From IMG/VR virus record IMGVR_UViG_3300025853_000368, positions 1 to 32,199 of that record: a stretch of DNA of 32,199 nt; one strand, given 5' to 3'. The notes under the pieces were generated by a model. It was not told where the DNA came from. It worked only from the letters and a program-made list of their open reading frames with translations, and searched no databases. The translations under genes and the position numbers were made by a program. The DNA comes from a virus. Positions 7,301 through 16,022 of this stretch are shown piece by piece (the first letter of the stretch is position 1; every line of letters begins with the position of its first letter).

Positions 7301-9876
7301 TGAGCGCCCTCCATACCTGAGTCAGGCGACCCGGTGTTTACTTGCCTGTTTGTGCCTGCTTTGGCTTGTTCAATTTTTGTGCGGAAGAGCTCTTCAAGTT
7401 CGCGGCTGTCACGATCGAGTACTGCCCCGAGTCCTGCGCCCTCATCTTGCCCGGCTTGTCCACCAAAGTAATTTTTGTAACCGCCACCTGTTTTATCCTC
7501 TGTCCAATCATTTCTTAGTTGCGTCAAATCGGCTTCCATGATGTCGATTTCTGCGTCGAACTGCAAGTCATCTGTAATCTTGCCTAACTTATTGTTTGCA
7601 AAATCGACAATATATTCTTTTGCTTTAGCAGCAGATAATGGGCTTTCTTTGATTGCATCTTGGGTAATCAGGATTCGGATTCCAGGTTTACCGTCAATAA
7701 CGATTGGCTGGTAACCCCTGAATAGCCCGTTTGGATCTTCGTCAATTAATCGCTGGAACAAATCTCCCAGCGCAGATCCATCGCGCAGATTTTCACCTGA
7801 CGTCTCGATAATGTCGACGGCAAAGTTTTTAGGATTCTTAGTCAATGTCTTAGGCGCGTTTACCCAAACTTCAGTTTGCTGTAACAGGTAACCTAGTCGA
7901 GCACCCGCTTCAATTGCCGCGTCTTTGGAGGCGATTGCTTGCTGTACTGTTGATGGGTTTGTATAAAGCTCCCACCCTCCAGTGCCATGCACCGTCTGAC
8001 CAAGACTAATACCCATTTGATCATTAACTAATTCGATCGCTCTTGCTGTGACCTCATCATTGATCTGTACCTTTGTTTCCGCATCTAGCGTGCCGTAATC
8101 GTCGCCAAACTTTTCTGCCCATGGGGAACCAGCCCCAGGATCGACTTCCATTGAAATGCGGCGCGTGTTGCGTGCGAATGCGTCTGTAATGTCTCCGCCG
8201 ACGTTTGATGTGCCGTACATATTAGACAGCTGCATCCAACCAATTGCTTGAATTTCTGCTGGCTCCCAATCAGATCGGCCCATCCATCCCTGAGCATTCA
8301 AATGATCTGTCAGTTGCTGGCCGAACATAGCTCTGCTTTCATACATTGGCCCGCTGATGCCGCTAGTAAAATCAATCTGCAGATCCTCTGGTACATCGTA
8401 ACCAAGGCGCTTTAAGTGATTGATAAATATAGGATCAACAAGACCTGTGTCACGCCCAGTGTGAATGTCTACGACAAATGGCGCCCCGCCTTCTGGTGCG
8501 TTGCCCATGATTGAGCGCACGTTCTTTTGATAACCGCTATCCAAGAAGTCTGCAATCTTTTGTCCTGCGCCGCCGGTAATCTCAGATTCAGTCAAAATGT
8601 CAATTACAATTTTGTTGGCTGATGGCAGCCCTTTGCCCTTGAGCTCTTCTTTCGGCACGCCGCGTTTGATCTGTTCGTAAATAAACAATACGTCATTCAA
8701 TGTTTGAGATGGGCTAGAGTTCTGCTGTCCGGCAAACCACGCATCGGTTAACCGCGCCATCTCTTCTGGATCGCCATTTGTTAACCGCTGGAATTCACCG
8801 AATACTTTTTTATACCACTCTGAATAATTGCTGATTTCTTGCGGCGATAAAGTTGATTCAATTCTATTCTGCCAATCCTGCGGCGTAATGTTTCCGACGG
8901 TGATGTCAGGTAAGCCAGAACCTTCTGGAGCTGGAATAACTGTCCTGGGGTTTTTTGGAGCCCCTGGATACGGCTTGCCTTTTTCAAGTGTGCTTTGCAT
9001 ACGTTGAGTGTGCAGTCTGAGGTTTTCAGCTCCTTTCTCTGGAGCAATAGGTAACCCTCCTTCAGCTCTAACTTCAGGTATAGTCTCGCTCCGCCCAAGC
9101 AACTTCTTGACGCCTACAATCGCCTCATCAAGAGCAGCTTGAGGATCAACGCCTGACATTAACTGAGTGCCACGTTCGGCAACCCTGCCTTCAGCACCAG
9201 CGATGTAGCCACCAGTCTTTCTGACGCCGGCCATAAACGCCTGCGCCGCTGGGACAACGCCAGGAATCTCTGCCCATTCGCCGAGCATTGATGATCCGGT
9301 TTTAATTTTTTCTTTAGCTTCGTCAGTAATGTCTAGGCCATCCACAAAGTCGTACAACATTTTGGTCGTTGCTGCTGACCCGTATTGTTCGGATACCCGG
9401 CCCATCCCTTGTAGGAAGGCATTTAATCCCTCGCCTTCTTCCGCGCCAGATGCTTTAACAATTCCTTCCACAATTGCCACAACATCCCCAGGCAAGCCGA
9501 GTGTTGCTGTTGCCGCTCCGCCAATCGCACCGGTAGCCATTAAACCAACTGTTTCCCCAAACTCACCGACAGTCATCTCCTCAACCGGCCCAGCGATCGC
9601 TTCGATGTTTGTTTGATCCTCAACTCCTCCAAAAGCCTGCGCTCCTGTGCCGATACCTGGGATTGGTGTTGGCTCTGCAGCCGGCCCTGAAGATACTGAC
9701 TGTCCTTCAGCCATCATTGATGGGTTGACCTGTTGCGCCTCTAGCGCCTGTTGAGCTTCCATGTCAGCTAAATCAATATCCGACTGGGTTACAATTTTGT
9801 TGCCCTGAATGAACCGAGCTTCGCCCGTCTCTAGTGACTGTAAGCTGTTTGCAATTTCTTGCTCAATCAAGTTCAT
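7297..9876 (-). CDS. Large internal virion protein, second of the ejection set
   Basis: The protein has 859 residues from the ATG at 9876 (GAGG seven nt upstream); a GTG one codon earlier is an alternative. The N-terminus (about 1-85) is Gln/Glu-rich and probably helical, followed by a glycine/alanine-rich hydrophobic segment (about 105-135, GLMATGAIGGAATATLGLPG). The centre has a conserved-looking stretch with FVVDIHTGRDTGLVDP and an acidic-aromatic run near QAIGWMQLSNMYG, of the kind seen in big polyvalent or ejection proteins of marine podoviruses. I recognise no enzymatic motif with certainty. It is coupled to the 567-residue protein upstream (TGATG) and to the 985-residue protein downstream (GTGA). 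It is therefore a likely virion core component; the exact role is unknown. Confidence 0.65.
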   Translation of the reverse strand: MNLIEQEIANSLQSLETGEARFIQGNKIVTQSDIDLADMEAQQALEAQQVNPSMMAEGQSVSSGPAAEPTPIPGIGTGAQAFGGVEDQTNIEAIAGPVEEMTVGEFGETVGLMATGAIGGAATATLGLPGDVVAIVEGIVKASGAEEGEGLNAFLQGMGRVSEQYGSAATTKMLYDFVDGLDITDEAKEKIKTGSSMLGEWAEIPGVVPAAQAFMAGVRKTGGYIAGAEGRVAERGTQLMSGVDPQAALDEAIVGVKKLLGRSETIPEVRAEGGLPIAPEKGAENLRLHTQRMQSTLEKGKPYPGAPKNPRTVIPAPEGSGLPDITVGNITPQDWQNRIESTLSPQEISNYSEWYKKVFGEFQRLTNGDPEEMARLTDAWFAGQQNSSPSQTLNDVLFIYEQIKRGVPKEELKGKGLPSANKIVIDILTESEITGGAGQKIADFLDSGYQKNVRSIMGNAPEGGAPFVVDIHTGRDTGLVDPIFINHLKRLGYDVPEDLQIDFTSGISGPMYESRAMFGQQLTDHLNAQGWMGRSDWEPAEIQAIGWMQLSNMYGTSNVGGDITDAFARNTRRISMEVDPGAGSPWAEKFGDDYGTLDAETKVQINDEVTARAIELVNDQMGISLGQTVHGTGGWELYTNPSTVQQAIASKDAAIEAGARLGYLLQQTEVWVNAPKTLTKNPKNFAVDIIETSGENLRDGSALGDLFQRLIDEDPNGLFRGYQPIVIDGKPGIRILITQDAIKESPLSAAKAKEYIVDFANNKLGKITDDLQFDAEIDIMEADLTQLRNDWTEDKTGGGYKNYFGGQAGQDEGAGLGAVLDRDSRELEELFRTKIEQAKAGTNRQVNTGSPDSGMEGAQ

Positions 9877-11579
9877 CACTGAGCCTCATCTTCTAATCGT
9901 ATGTACAATTCAAGGCCTTCGATCGCAGCTTTCTTTGCGCTCTCAGTCGGATAGGATGCGTTGCGCGCAGCTTCAAGAAGCGCTGTCGCAGTCAATCCTT
10001 TTGACCCGTCCCGGTCGAATCTGCGCTGCGCCTGAGCTAAAGCAGATCGAGCTTTGTTCCGAGCTTTTGCGTCAGCCTGGTCGTCTTTCACTTTCTGAAT
10101 TCTTGGCAACACAAACGAAATTGCATCAAGCGATGGGTCCGCCCTTCTTGCAAGAATGAGCTCACGCTCAATCTGTGCAACCTTTTGCTGAGCGCCACGG
10201 TCGATGATGTCTGCGTTTGCAAACGGCTTGTCAGGCAAGCCGATGTCGCCTTTAACTATGCGCATCGCTTCGTTGTATGTTTCGTCGTCGCGATTGGCGA
10301 TCTTGCTCAATAATGAGACATACGTTGCGCTACTAATCTTGCGCTCTGATCTTGCATCGTTAACCGCTTCTCTAGTCAGAGTCCCTTGGATGACGCTAAA
10401 CTCAAGAGCTTCAACAACTTGCCTGTCGTCGTACCCACCATCAATATTAATTGCTTTGAAGTATGAGTTGTATTTTGCGTTATCAATTTTCTTGAGCTCT
10501 TCAAGAATACGATCTTGCTCATCAATATCGTTGCTGCTAATTGCCGCAAGGAGCTCTGACTCTTTTGCCGCTGATTGCTTTGTCTTGCGTCTTTCACTAG
10601 CAGCTTCTGCTTGCGCCGCAAGTGAGTTCTCCTGAGACAAAGCTGCTTGCATTTTGACGTATGCCTGATTCTTTTCTTCAACGCTCATGGAATCAAACAC
10701 TGCTTGAATTTCTTTGTCATCAAACTTTGCACGCCCGCGAATCGCGAGCAATCCTTTGCCTGGTGACTCCATGGCCTGGCTCATGACGACGTTAATCTTC
10801 GCGTTTGAGACAGCCTGATCTAGCTCTTTGATTTTGGTGTTAAAGAAGTCTGGATCATCAATTCGCTTTGCAAGAGTAGCTATTTGCTGCCGCGCTATTT
10901 CAACTTTTTCGTCAGGGGTTAGTGTTTCTTTTGTCAACGGGTCTTCGGTCGGCCCAGCCTTAACAATGGTTTCGACGTCTCTAATAAATGTCTGGACGCT
11001 TTCTAAGATGCTGATTTTTTCATCTTTCTTGTTTTGCGCAGCCATGTCTTTAGCTGCTGCCAGATACGCAGAGTTAGAGATAACGCCAATAGATGCAGCA
11101 AACTTTTGGGCTGCAAGAGGGCTGACCTGGTTTAAGATTTCTTGATGGGTTTTGCTTAGTGACTCTAAGCTAGATTGCATTTCATTAAGACCAATTGTGC
11201 CGGCCTCAAATTGCGCTTGTAGCGTTGCAATCTCCTTTCTTGCTGACATCTCCATATCAAGCGACAAGCTATCAATTGCTGTTGCCCTAGCCGCTCGCCC
11301 AAATACAGTAGTCTTGTCGCCAGGCAAAACGGTAGAAATATCTTCGCCAGACTTTTTCGCATCTTCAATCTGCTCTTTTGTTGGAGCGTTGATTGCGCCG
11401 TACTCTTTGCCTTCAACTTGAGCTTTGATCTCGGCCTGCTTGAAAGCAAAACTTGATAGCCTATCTAGTGCGCTAGACAAAGATTGAGCAGTGCGCGCAG
11501 ATTCTTGGATGCCTACAGTGGTCATCTGTGGAATAGCTGCTAGCTGTACACCGGCTTTTTGATAGAGTGGCATTACCAT
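9876..11579 (-). CDS. Internal virion protein, largely alpha-helical (T7 gp15-position)
   Basis: The protein has 567 residues. It begins MVMPLYQKAGVQLAAIPQMT and has AGGA nine nt before the ATG. The sequence is strongly helical and charged throughout, with long stretches of heptad-like Leu/Ile/Ala and Glu/Lys/Gln, few aromatic residues and no membrane segment. Gene position directly after the gp14-like protein and before two larger virion proteins suggests a core or ejection protein similar in role to gp15 of T7. I see no catalytic motif. The stop overlaps the next start (TGATG), so expression is coupled. Confidence 0.65.
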   Translation of the reverse strand: MVMPLYQKAGVQLAAIPQMTTVGIQESARTAQSLSSALDRLSSFAFKQAEIKAQVEGKEYGAINAPTKEQIEDAKKSGEDISTVLPGDKTTVFGRAARATAIDSLSLDMEMSARKEIATLQAQFEAGTIGLNEMQSSLESLSKTHQEILNQVSPLAAQKFAASIGVISNSAYLAAAKDMAAQNKKDEKISILESVQTFIRDVETIVKAGPTEDPLTKETLTPDEKVEIARQQIATLAKRIDDPDFFNTKIKELDQAVSNAKINVVMSQAMESPGKGLLAIRGRAKFDDKEIQAVFDSMSVEEKNQAYVKMQAALSQENSLAAQAEAASERRKTKQSAAKESELLAAISSNDIDEQDRILEELKKIDNAKYNSYFKAINIDGGYDDRQVVEALEFSVIQGTLTREAVNDARSERKISSATYVSLLSKIANRDDETYNEAMRIVKGDIGLPDKPFANADIIDRGAQQKVAQIERELILARRADPSLDAISFVLPRIQKVKDDQADAKARNKARSALAQAQRRFDRDGSKGLTATALLEAARNASYPTESAKKAAIEGLELYIRLEDEAQ

Positions 11580-11590
11580 TACGTCTTATC

Positions 11591-12067
11591 CTAACTGGTC
11601 GCAAACGGGTTAAGTGACGCGTCAGGACCGCCCAGCGCACTGTATGTGCCGACGGCCATGCCCATCGTGCCAATTGCATTATAGAACCCTTGGCGCCTTG
11701 CCTGGGAAGCTGCGTCACGGTACTGCGCCGCATTGATGTCACCAGTGACTAACGCAAGCGCTGCGTTTTCTTGCGCCAGGTAAAATTCTTCTGTGCCTGT
11801 CTTAGCGCCATAATCCTTGATGCTTTGCGGCGTTCCGCTATATGGGTCAAGGCCGCCTGATGCGGCGCGTGCGGTAACGGTTGATAGGTTCTGGCGTAAC
11901 TTCTTGAGCACTGCTACGCCTTGCTCCTTGTATTGGATCTCGGTGCGCTTTGCTTTGAGCTTTTCAATTTCAGCTTGACGTTGATATGCCCGCGCTTGAG
12001 CGCGCCCTGCTTGGATCTGCCCTACAGCACTGACTGCTGATAATGCTAAACCTATTCCTGCCGACAT
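11591..12067 (-). CDS. Internal virion protein, T7 gp14-like
   Basis: The protein has 158 residues. A short hydrophobic N-terminus (SAGIGLALSAVSAVGQIQAG) is followed by a helical, basic stretch with RAQARAYQRQAEIEKLKAKR, then TARAASGGLDPYSGTPQSI, then a second small hydrophobic/alanine-rich part (GFYNAIGTMGMAVGTYSAL). This build, and the ASGG-x-PYSGTP word in particular, is typical of podovirus gp14-type core proteins that insert in the outer membrane during ejection (established for T7; inferred here). It starts 1 nt after the stop of the tail tubular B gene, with AGGG just upstream. Confidence 0.75.
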   Translation of the reverse strand: MSAGIGLALSAVSAVGQIQAGRAQARAYQRQAEIEKLKAKRTEIQYKEQGVAVLKKLRQNLSTVTARAASGGLDPYSGTPQSIKDYGAKTGTEEFYLAQENAALALVTGDINAAQYRDAASQARRQGFYNAIGTMGMAVGTYSALGGPDASLNPFATS

Positions 12068-12068
12068 A

Positions 12069-14048
12069 TCATTGCCCTACCGATATTTTGTAATCGAGCG
12101 CCAGCACATTCATTTTGAGCGGCACTGTCTGTGTAATCGTAATCTTACCTTCTTTTTCAAAACCAAGCAGTGGACCGGAGCGCTTAGTGCCGGTAAATTC
12201 CTGAACCGCCTGGTCTAGATTGTTTTCGCCAAACTGGCGGAAGGCAACCTGCTCTGTGTTGATCGTTACAGCCTGTGATTCAAAGTGCTCTGAGTTGATC
12301 TCCAGGATTCGCTTCTTAAACCCACGAATGTTGCCTGATGGCAGCCTTGGCTCAACCGGCATCGTGACTACCGTTGGCGTGTAGTTTAGGCCAATTGAAT
12401 ATTCTTCTTCGGCTGCAATCGTAAACGTAACCGCCCCAGAAGCGACGACTTTGTCGGCCTCCACAATCCCGTCTCGGATAACCTTGACTGTCTCTGCCTC
12501 TAAGAAACCAAGCCCAGATACCGACGCGGTAGATGAGCCAACAGTTTCTGTTTTCGCGCAATCTAGCGTCAGGCCTTCCACAAACAATTCAACGTAGTAC
12601 ACGTCGCTGCCGTTAATGTTTCTTTTGGTAACAACATATGTGTCTGCAATGTCGACCCCGATTGAAAGGTATTCACCATCAGTGGTCCATTCTGTTGGGG
12701 CAATAATTTCTTGAGATCGCAGTAATGTGTAGCAGGCGATCGATCCATCGTCTGCGTTGACGATTAGCAATTGATCGCCTTCATCTGTGGAAGTTGCTCT
12801 GCGCACCGCCATGTCTGACGGGGATTTAAGCAAGTGGGACGACAGCAATGAGATCTTGGTTGTGACGTAACCCTGAACTGCGTCAGAGAAAATAAACTCA
12901 GCCAGCGTTTTGCCCTGGCGCTGCACGAATACAGTGGCGCCATCGACGTTGACCACCCGGATACCAACCCTTGCTCCGTTTGATGTTTGCTCCTGCACCG
13001 ACAGGTTGGATGGCGTGATCGGATCGCCTAATGTTTGCGGTACATAAAACTCACCGCCTGTTGTAAAGATTTGTAGATTACGTCCTGCATACAAATCAAC
13101 AATAGCGTTAAAACGTCCTGTATCCAGAGTCGCCTCAATCGCAGCGTCATCAAAGTTTTCGCCTGGGTCAAAGTTGAAGAAATTTCCTACGCGGCTTCCC
13201 CAGAATGTTGATGGCCGAGATGATGCGCCACCCATGTATAGGCGCCCTTCATAAAATACTGCGCTGCGGGGCCAGCCTCGTGATGCTGACCAGGTATCCT
13301 CATAGCCTTCTTCCAAGTCCCAGTCGCCAGAGCTGATCGTTGAATCATCAAATAACGGCACCTCAGATATTGCCTTGACTGACGTGCTGCTGACGTAGTC
13401 AATAATCCGCAGCCTGCCCTGTGGAGAGACGTTGATATATTGATCAATGTGCGCTGCAAGAAACACCCCTGCACTTGCAGTGATTGTGATGTTTCCACTT
13501 GAGGCATCAGGCGTAATATCAGCAGCTGGGTTTGACGTGCTGATTGTGTACGCGTACTGAGGGATGAAGTTGAACGACACGTCCGAAATGGTCCATGAAG
13601 AGTCTGACGCTCCGCGTACAATTTTTTGTGGAACCAAGCTTTCTTGGACAATGATTAACGTATCAGCTGATTGAGCCCAACACATTGTTGGAATCACCGC
13701 ATCGGTGATCTTGGTCACGACCAGGTAATCATTCCCTGACCCGTTAATATTTGTGATAAGAACGCCATCCTTGAATACATACATGCGTTCATCAACAAAT
13801 ATCAGCATATAGCTGTCATTGACCGAGAACTCAAAGTTTACCATCCGCACAGCGGTTCCAGCAGACGATGGGAGCTCTGCTAGGTACTTAGTACCATTGC
13901 GGCGAACAAACCCGCCCTGCGGCTGTACAACGATGTTTTGAGCAGTTTCCAGCCCGTTGTAGTACTGTTGAAGATCAATCCGCGCTCTCAGCTTCGGATC
14001 AAGTTCTCCAGATGTAAAATTTGTTTGCACCTGGATAATTCGGCTCAT
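12069..14048 (-). CDS. Tail tubular protein B-like (T7 gp12 role, tail nozzle)
   Basis: The protein has 659 residues. The N-terminus carries the family hallmark QTNFTSGELDPKLRARIDLQ, then YYNGLETAQNIVVQPQGGFV and RRNGTKYLAEL, then an FEFSVNDSYMLIFVDERMYV strand pair. In the middle EGRLYMGGASSRPSTFWGSR and NGARVGIRVVNVDGATVFVQ are also common to this family. It forms the tail nozzle together with the preceding tail tubular A. The two genes overlap as ATGA, showing translational coupling. Length is near the usual 650-800 of the family. No signal or membrane segment is visible. Confidence 0.9.
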   Translation of the reverse strand: MSRIIQVQTNFTSGELDPKLRARIDLQQYYNGLETAQNIVVQPQGGFVRRNGTKYLAELPSSAGTAVRMVNFEFSVNDSYMLIFVDERMYVFKDGVLITNINGSGNDYLVVTKITDAVIPTMCWAQSADTLIIVQESLVPQKIVRGASDSSWTISDVSFNFIPQYAYTISTSNPAADITPDASSGNITITASAGVFLAAHIDQYINVSPQGRLRIIDYVSSTSVKAISEVPLFDDSTISSGDWDLEEGYEDTWSASRGWPRSAVFYEGRLYMGGASSRPSTFWGSRVGNFFNFDPGENFDDAAIEATLDTGRFNAIVDLYAGRNLQIFTTGGEFYVPQTLGDPITPSNLSVQEQTSNGARVGIRVVNVDGATVFVQRQGKTLAEFIFSDAVQGYVTTKISLLSSHLLKSPSDMAVRRATSTDEGDQLLIVNADDGSIACYTLLRSQEIIAPTEWTTDGEYLSIGVDIADTYVVTKRNINGSDVYYVELFVEGLTLDCAKTETVGSSTASVSGLGFLEAETVKVIRDGIVEADKVVASGAVTFTIAAEEEYSIGLNYTPTVVTMPVEPRLPSGNIRGFKKRILEINSEHFESQAVTINTEQVAFRQFGENNLDQAVQEFTGTKRSGPLLGFEKEGKITITQTVPLKMNVLALDYKISVGQ

Positions 14049-14662
14049 GCACGCACCGCCGTTAACGTGAAGTCTTGGAACGCCTCGATCGAGTTATTCG
14101 CGCCATCAATATTTGCTGCAACCCTAAAGAAACCACCTCGCCGGTTTTCAGCCGGGGTGCCAAATGCTTTTTGCTCAAAGTACTGAGCCTTGGTGATTTG
14201 GTCTGTGACGGTTTCCGCTATCTCAGCAGCCATTGCATATTTTAGAAGCTGGACAAAATACGTTGGGATAATCGACTCGCCTGGGGAGAACTGATAGTCG
14301 ACAAAGATTGTCTCTTCGTTTGTATCAACATGTTCGCCATGAACTTCCCACCCATACTGGATTGGAGGTACGCCGACTGCGTTGGTATTGTAAACAGCTC
14401 TGACTCCTGCCAGCGTATCGCCAGGCAATGCGTACTGATACTTCCACTCGTTTGGCGGAGTTGTTGTCAGTCGAGCAAGCTGCGTTTTCTTAAATGACCA
14501 CGACCAAGGATATGCCGCAACCAAGGAATCTTTAAGATCGTCATATAGCCGGTCGCAGATCTGCGCTGCGTCAGTACCTTCCGAAAACGACGAAAGAGGC
14601 GATGCCCCCAGGAGAATTAATGCGTCCGAACAGATGGACAGTTTGGTATCACCCGATGCCAT
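14045..14662 (-). CDS. Tail tubular protein A-like (T7 gp11 role, head-tail adaptor/gatekeeper)
   Basis: The protein has 205 residues. Diagnostic words are LSICSDALILLGASPLSSFS, AQICDRLYDDLKDSLVAAYP with WSWSFKK following, and EWKYQYALPGDTLAGVRAVY. These match podovirus tail tubular A/gp11 proteins, which sit under the portal as a dodecameric ring. A very strong ribosome binding site (GAGGTGAT) precedes the ATG. This gene is the first after the intrinsic terminator at 14675-14702, so the tail genes depend on read-through or on a promoter not identified here. Confidence 0.92.
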   Translation of the reverse strand: MASGDTKLSICSDALILLGASPLSSFSEGTDAAQICDRLYDDLKDSLVAAYPWSWSFKKTQLARLTTTPPNEWKYQYALPGDTLAGVRAVYNTNAVGVPPIQYGWEVHGEHVDTNEETIFVDYQFSPGESIIPTYFVQLLKYAMAAEIAETVTDQITKAQYFEQKAFGTPAENRRGGFFRVAANIDGANNSIEAFQDFTLTAVRA

Positions 14663-14674
14663 GTATCACCTCAT

Positions 14675-14702
14675 ATAGAAAAGGCTCCCCCGGAGGGGAG
14701 CC
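14675..14702 (-). terminator. Intrinsic terminator between decoration/capsid genes and tail genes
   Basis: On the minus strand an 8-bp perfect stem GGCTCCCC/GGGGAGCC with a four-base loop is followed at once by TTTTCTAT. It lies 7 nt after the stop of the small protein that follows the capsid gene and 12 nt before the tail tubular A start. This is a textbook rho-independent terminator in the place where T7 carries T-phi, downstream of gene 10. Confidence 0.88.
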
Positions 14703-14709
14703 GATTCGA

Positions 14710-14985
14710 TTAGTCAGCGTCTGCTACTGACAGTGCTGTACCGTCAGAAACGTCAACGACTGTTCCAGTGTTTGACAACACAACAACAAGCGATGCTGTT
14801 GGAGTGTTTGAGTCGTACACATAGACCAGGTCACCAACTTTCAACACGTCGGCTGCATCATTGAAGTAACCAGAAGTGTTGACTGTCGCAATCGCGTCAG
14901 CTGATGTGTAAGACCACATTTGTGGTGCATTACCAGCCTTGCTTTGACCGCCGATGGGCTGAAGCCCTGTTACTGAATATGCCAT
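14710..14985 (-). CDS. Small putative capsid decoration / head structural protein
   Basis: The protein has 91 residues. It reads MAYSVTGLQPIGGQSKAGNA, then PQMWSYTSADAIATVNTSGY, then DVLKVGDLVYVYDSNTP and ASLVVVLSNTGTVVDVSDG. The repeated beta-strand pattern with G-D-x-V-x-V/Y is typical of small proteins encoded next to major capsid genes in many marine phages, where they are often called decoration or head proteins. AAGGAGG lies 8 nt upstream of the ATG, indicating high expression. It follows the capsid gene after 13 nt and is the last gene before the terminator, so it should be made in amounts comparable to capsid. Function inferred from position and composition. Confidence 0.65.
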   Translation of the reverse strand: MAYSVTGLQPIGGQSKAGNAPQMWSYTSADAIATVNTSGYFNDAADVLKVGDLVYVYDSNTPTASLVVVLSNTGTVVDVSDGTALSVADAD

Positions 14986-14998
14986 TGTTCAAGCCTCC

Positions 14999-15841
14999 TT
15001 ACGATTCACGGCAAGTGATTGTGACGATACCTTCGTCATCAATCGCAACCGCACCAGCTGAGAACATTGAAGCAACCAGGTAGCTGGTCTTTTCTGCAAT
15101 GTAGTCAACGCGTGAGGTTTGACCCATGCCAATGCCAAGTCCCAACGCGTCGCGGTGGAAGGCATAACAAGTACGATCACTTGATCCGTCGATTGGCAAA
15201 CCACCTTCATCACGGTCGCCAAGTGTTACCACGTTGAAACCGAGGAATGTGTTGATGTCGCCTTGGACCAAAGCCTTAACTGTATTGAAATCAGAAGATG
15301 TTACTTCTGTTTCACCAAGCAGCGAGTCCAAAGAGTTAGCGTGGATCACAAGGATACGTCCCTCGGAAGGTACGTTGTTTGCGTCCAGTGCTTTCTTAGC
15401 GGCGCGCATTTTAGCGACGTTAAGGTTGGAGTCTGTTCCACCGATGTCGTTGGACACAGTTGATGGAGAAGACGCTGCTGCTAATGCGTCGAGAACCACT
15501 TGGTCCATACGACGTGCGATTGCCCCAGCAACAACTTGGACAAGCTCTTGACGCTCGTTGAAGTTAACTTTTTGCTGGTTGAAGATATCTGAGTACTCAG
15601 CAGCAATGTAGTCTTCCATGGTCGCTGTGACCTGGCTGTAAGAAACATTGAGTGGAGTTACGTCAGTCTGTGGTACACGAACTGTTGCGGATCCCTTTCC
15701 AATTTTAGGGAACTTGACAGTAGAACCTTCTACGCCAGTACGCTCGCGAGTGAGGCCGGCCAACATACGTTGACCCTGATAGGCTTGTTTGACCTCACTA
15801 TCAAAGAGCGTAACAAAGGCATTTGATACTTGGATTGCCAT
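14999..15841 (-). CDS. Major capsid protein
   Basis: The protein has 280 residues, short for a T7-like capsid protein but in the range of HK97-fold capsids. N-terminal VSNAFVTLFDSEVKQAYQGQ, then VEGSTVKFPKIGKGSATVRV (E-loop/P-domain region), then a helical spine around QELVQVVAGAIARRMDQVVL, and the C-terminal A-domain strands with YIAEKTSYLVASMFSAGAVA support the call. It follows the scaffold gene and precedes a small head protein. GAAGGAAG precedes the ATG. The gene has a private promoter candidate at 15955-15983 and a 5' leader of roughly 105 nt. No N-terminal protease domain is visible, so the capsid is probably assembled on the separate scaffold. Confidence 0.92.
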   Translation of the reverse strand: MAIQVSNAFVTLFDSEVKQAYQGQRMLAGLTRERTGVEGSTVKFPKIGKGSATVRVPQTDVTPLNVSYSQVTATMEDYIAAEYSDIFNQQKVNFNERQELVQVVAGAIARRMDQVVLDALAAASSPSTVSNDIGGTDSNLNVAKMRAAKKALDANNVPSEGRILVIHANSLDSLLGETEVTSSDFNTVKALVQGDINTFLGFNVVTLGDRDEGGLPIDGSSDRTCYAFHRDALGLGIGMGQTSRVDYIAEKTSYLVASMFSAGAVAIDDEGIVTITCRES

Positions 15842-15954
15842 GTTAGCTTCCTTCTAAAAAACAAAAACATAAGGTTTTCAAACTCGCCACGGTTGTCCAG
15901 GGTGGGCCGCTTACGCAAGTCACCGGCTCAAGAAAAGAGTTGTCGGCTGTTTGA

Positions 15955-15983
15955 AATATAAACAGTTTTTTCGCATCGGTCAA
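15955..15983 (-). promoter_or_regulatory. Sigma70-type promoter for the major capsid gene, with operator-like dyad
   Basis: On the minus strand TTGACC (15983-15978) and TATATT (15960-15955) are separated by exactly 17 nt with an A6 run in the spacer. The -10 element sits inside a dyad, CTGTTT and AAACAG (arms 15960-15965 and 15947-15952, 7-nt centre), a possible operator. Transcription would start about 105 nt before the capsid ATG. Confidence 0.65.
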
Positions 15984-15997
15984 ATGGATGGAGGAGA

Positions 15998-16015
15998 TGG
16001 CGCCCGTAGGCGCCA
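15998..16015 (-). other. GC-rich hairpin after the scaffold gene
   Basis: TGGCGCC and GGCGCCA form a perfect 7-bp stem with a four-base loop, 8 nt after the scaffold stop. On the minus strand it is followed by TCTCCTCC, not a U-run, so it is not a standard terminator. It may pause polymerase, protect the 3' end of scaffold mRNA, or mark an RNA-processing site ahead of the capsid promoter. The remainder of the 15842-16022 gap holds the capsid promoter and leader. Confidence 0.6.
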
Positions 16016-16022
16016 AACTTGA

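Noticed and set aside
15947-15971. Plus-strand intrinsic terminator (CTGTTT/AAACAG plus T6)
   Set aside because: No plus-strand gene precedes it and the stem is weak; the same bases are better explained as the -10/spacer and dyad of the minus-strand capsid promoter.
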